The notes beneath the pieces are model-generated. The model was given only the letters and a program-made list of their open reading frames with translations, searched no databases and was not told the origin of the DNA. Below, one piece after another: positions 14,388-14,416 of a DNA stretch of 14,416 bases (its first letter is position 1; every line of letters starts with the position of its first letter). Position numbers and translations under genes: made by a program. Source of the DNA: Candidatus Rifleibacteriota bacterium (lineage in GTDB: Bacteria; Riflebacteria; Ozemobacteria; Ozemobacterales; Ozemobacteraceae); assembly GCA_029560455.1 (NCBI GenBank), contig JAKQKW010000172.1, positions 1-14,416 of the forward strand. Direction: 5' to 3'.

Positions 14388-14416
14388 GAAAGGAGGTGAT
14401 CCAGCCGCAGGTTCTC
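14388..14416 (-). rRNA. 16S ribosomal RNA, 3' end (partial)
   Basis: The minus strand reads GAGAACCTGCGGCTGGATCA then CCTCCTTTCT, the invariant 3' terminus of 16S rRNA including the CCTCC anti-Shine-Dalgarno core. The AGGAG, GGAG and GAGGT sites before most genes in this window match it. Only ~29 bases are inside the window. The mature 3' end is placed near 14388 by analogy and may be off by a few bases. What follows is a terminator and protein genes, not an internal transcribed spacer with tRNAs and 23S. Confidence 0.95.

Noticed and set aside
1..14416. CRISPR array, transposase, integrase, toxin-antitoxin or defence genes
   Set aside because: No regularly spaced direct repeats, no recognisable recombinase or defence domain, and no paired small toxin-antitoxin genes were seen on either strand.

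Overview
The window is bacterial and is bracketed by rRNA. Positions 1 to about 94 are the 5' end of a 23S rRNA gene on the minus strand. Positions about 14388 to 14416 are the 3' end of a 16S rRNA gene, also on the minus strand and ending in the usual anti-Shine-Dalgarno sequence. On the minus strand the order is 16S, about 14.3 kb of protein-coding DNA, then 23S. This is a split rRNA arrangement, not a normal 16S-ITS-23S operon, and no tRNA gene was recognised between the two. The split looks functional. A strong hairpin terminator lies about 110 bases after the 16S end, and the 23S has its own sigma70-type promoter (TTGACA, 17 bases, TAAACT) followed by a boxB/boxA-like leader. Unlinked rRNA genes are known from scattered bacterial lineages. 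The lineage here cannot be fixed from the sequence. Several exported proteins with Sec-type signal peptides, a DUF2225 protein and GG-rich Shine-Dalgarno sites would fit a diderm-like, possibly little-studied phylum, but that is a guess.

Layout from left to right: the 23S 5' end, leader and promoter (1-345). A divergent plus-strand gene for an exported zinc-ribbon/SH3-like protein (481-1572), whose 3' end looks frameshifted. A minus-strand operon of a MazG-like pyrophosphohydrolase, an exported DUF2225 protein and a GNAT acetyltransferase (4828 down to 1584). A long imperfect palindrome (4928-4990). A second GNAT (5573-5040), divergent from a small acidic plus-strand protein (5740-6027). A minus-strand pair of a third GNAT and a short iron-sulfur protein related to epoxyqueuosine reductase (7385 down to 6061). 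A lone plus-strand AMP-dependent acyl-CoA ligase (7766-9502) closed by a bidirectional terminator (9536-9580). A minus-strand operon of two large unrecognised exported proteins and a small cytosolic one (13522 down to 9621), with a promoter and two ACCCGGGT palindromes upstream. A small lipoprotein-like gene (14087-13668). Then the 16S terminator and 16S 3' end.

The protein genes form no single pathway; they are housekeeping or accessory functions between the two rRNA loci. The two points most worth following up are the split rRNA locus with its regulatory parts, and the exported-protein operon, one member of which carries an internal tandem domain duplication. No CRISPR array, transposase, phage or defence gene was seen.
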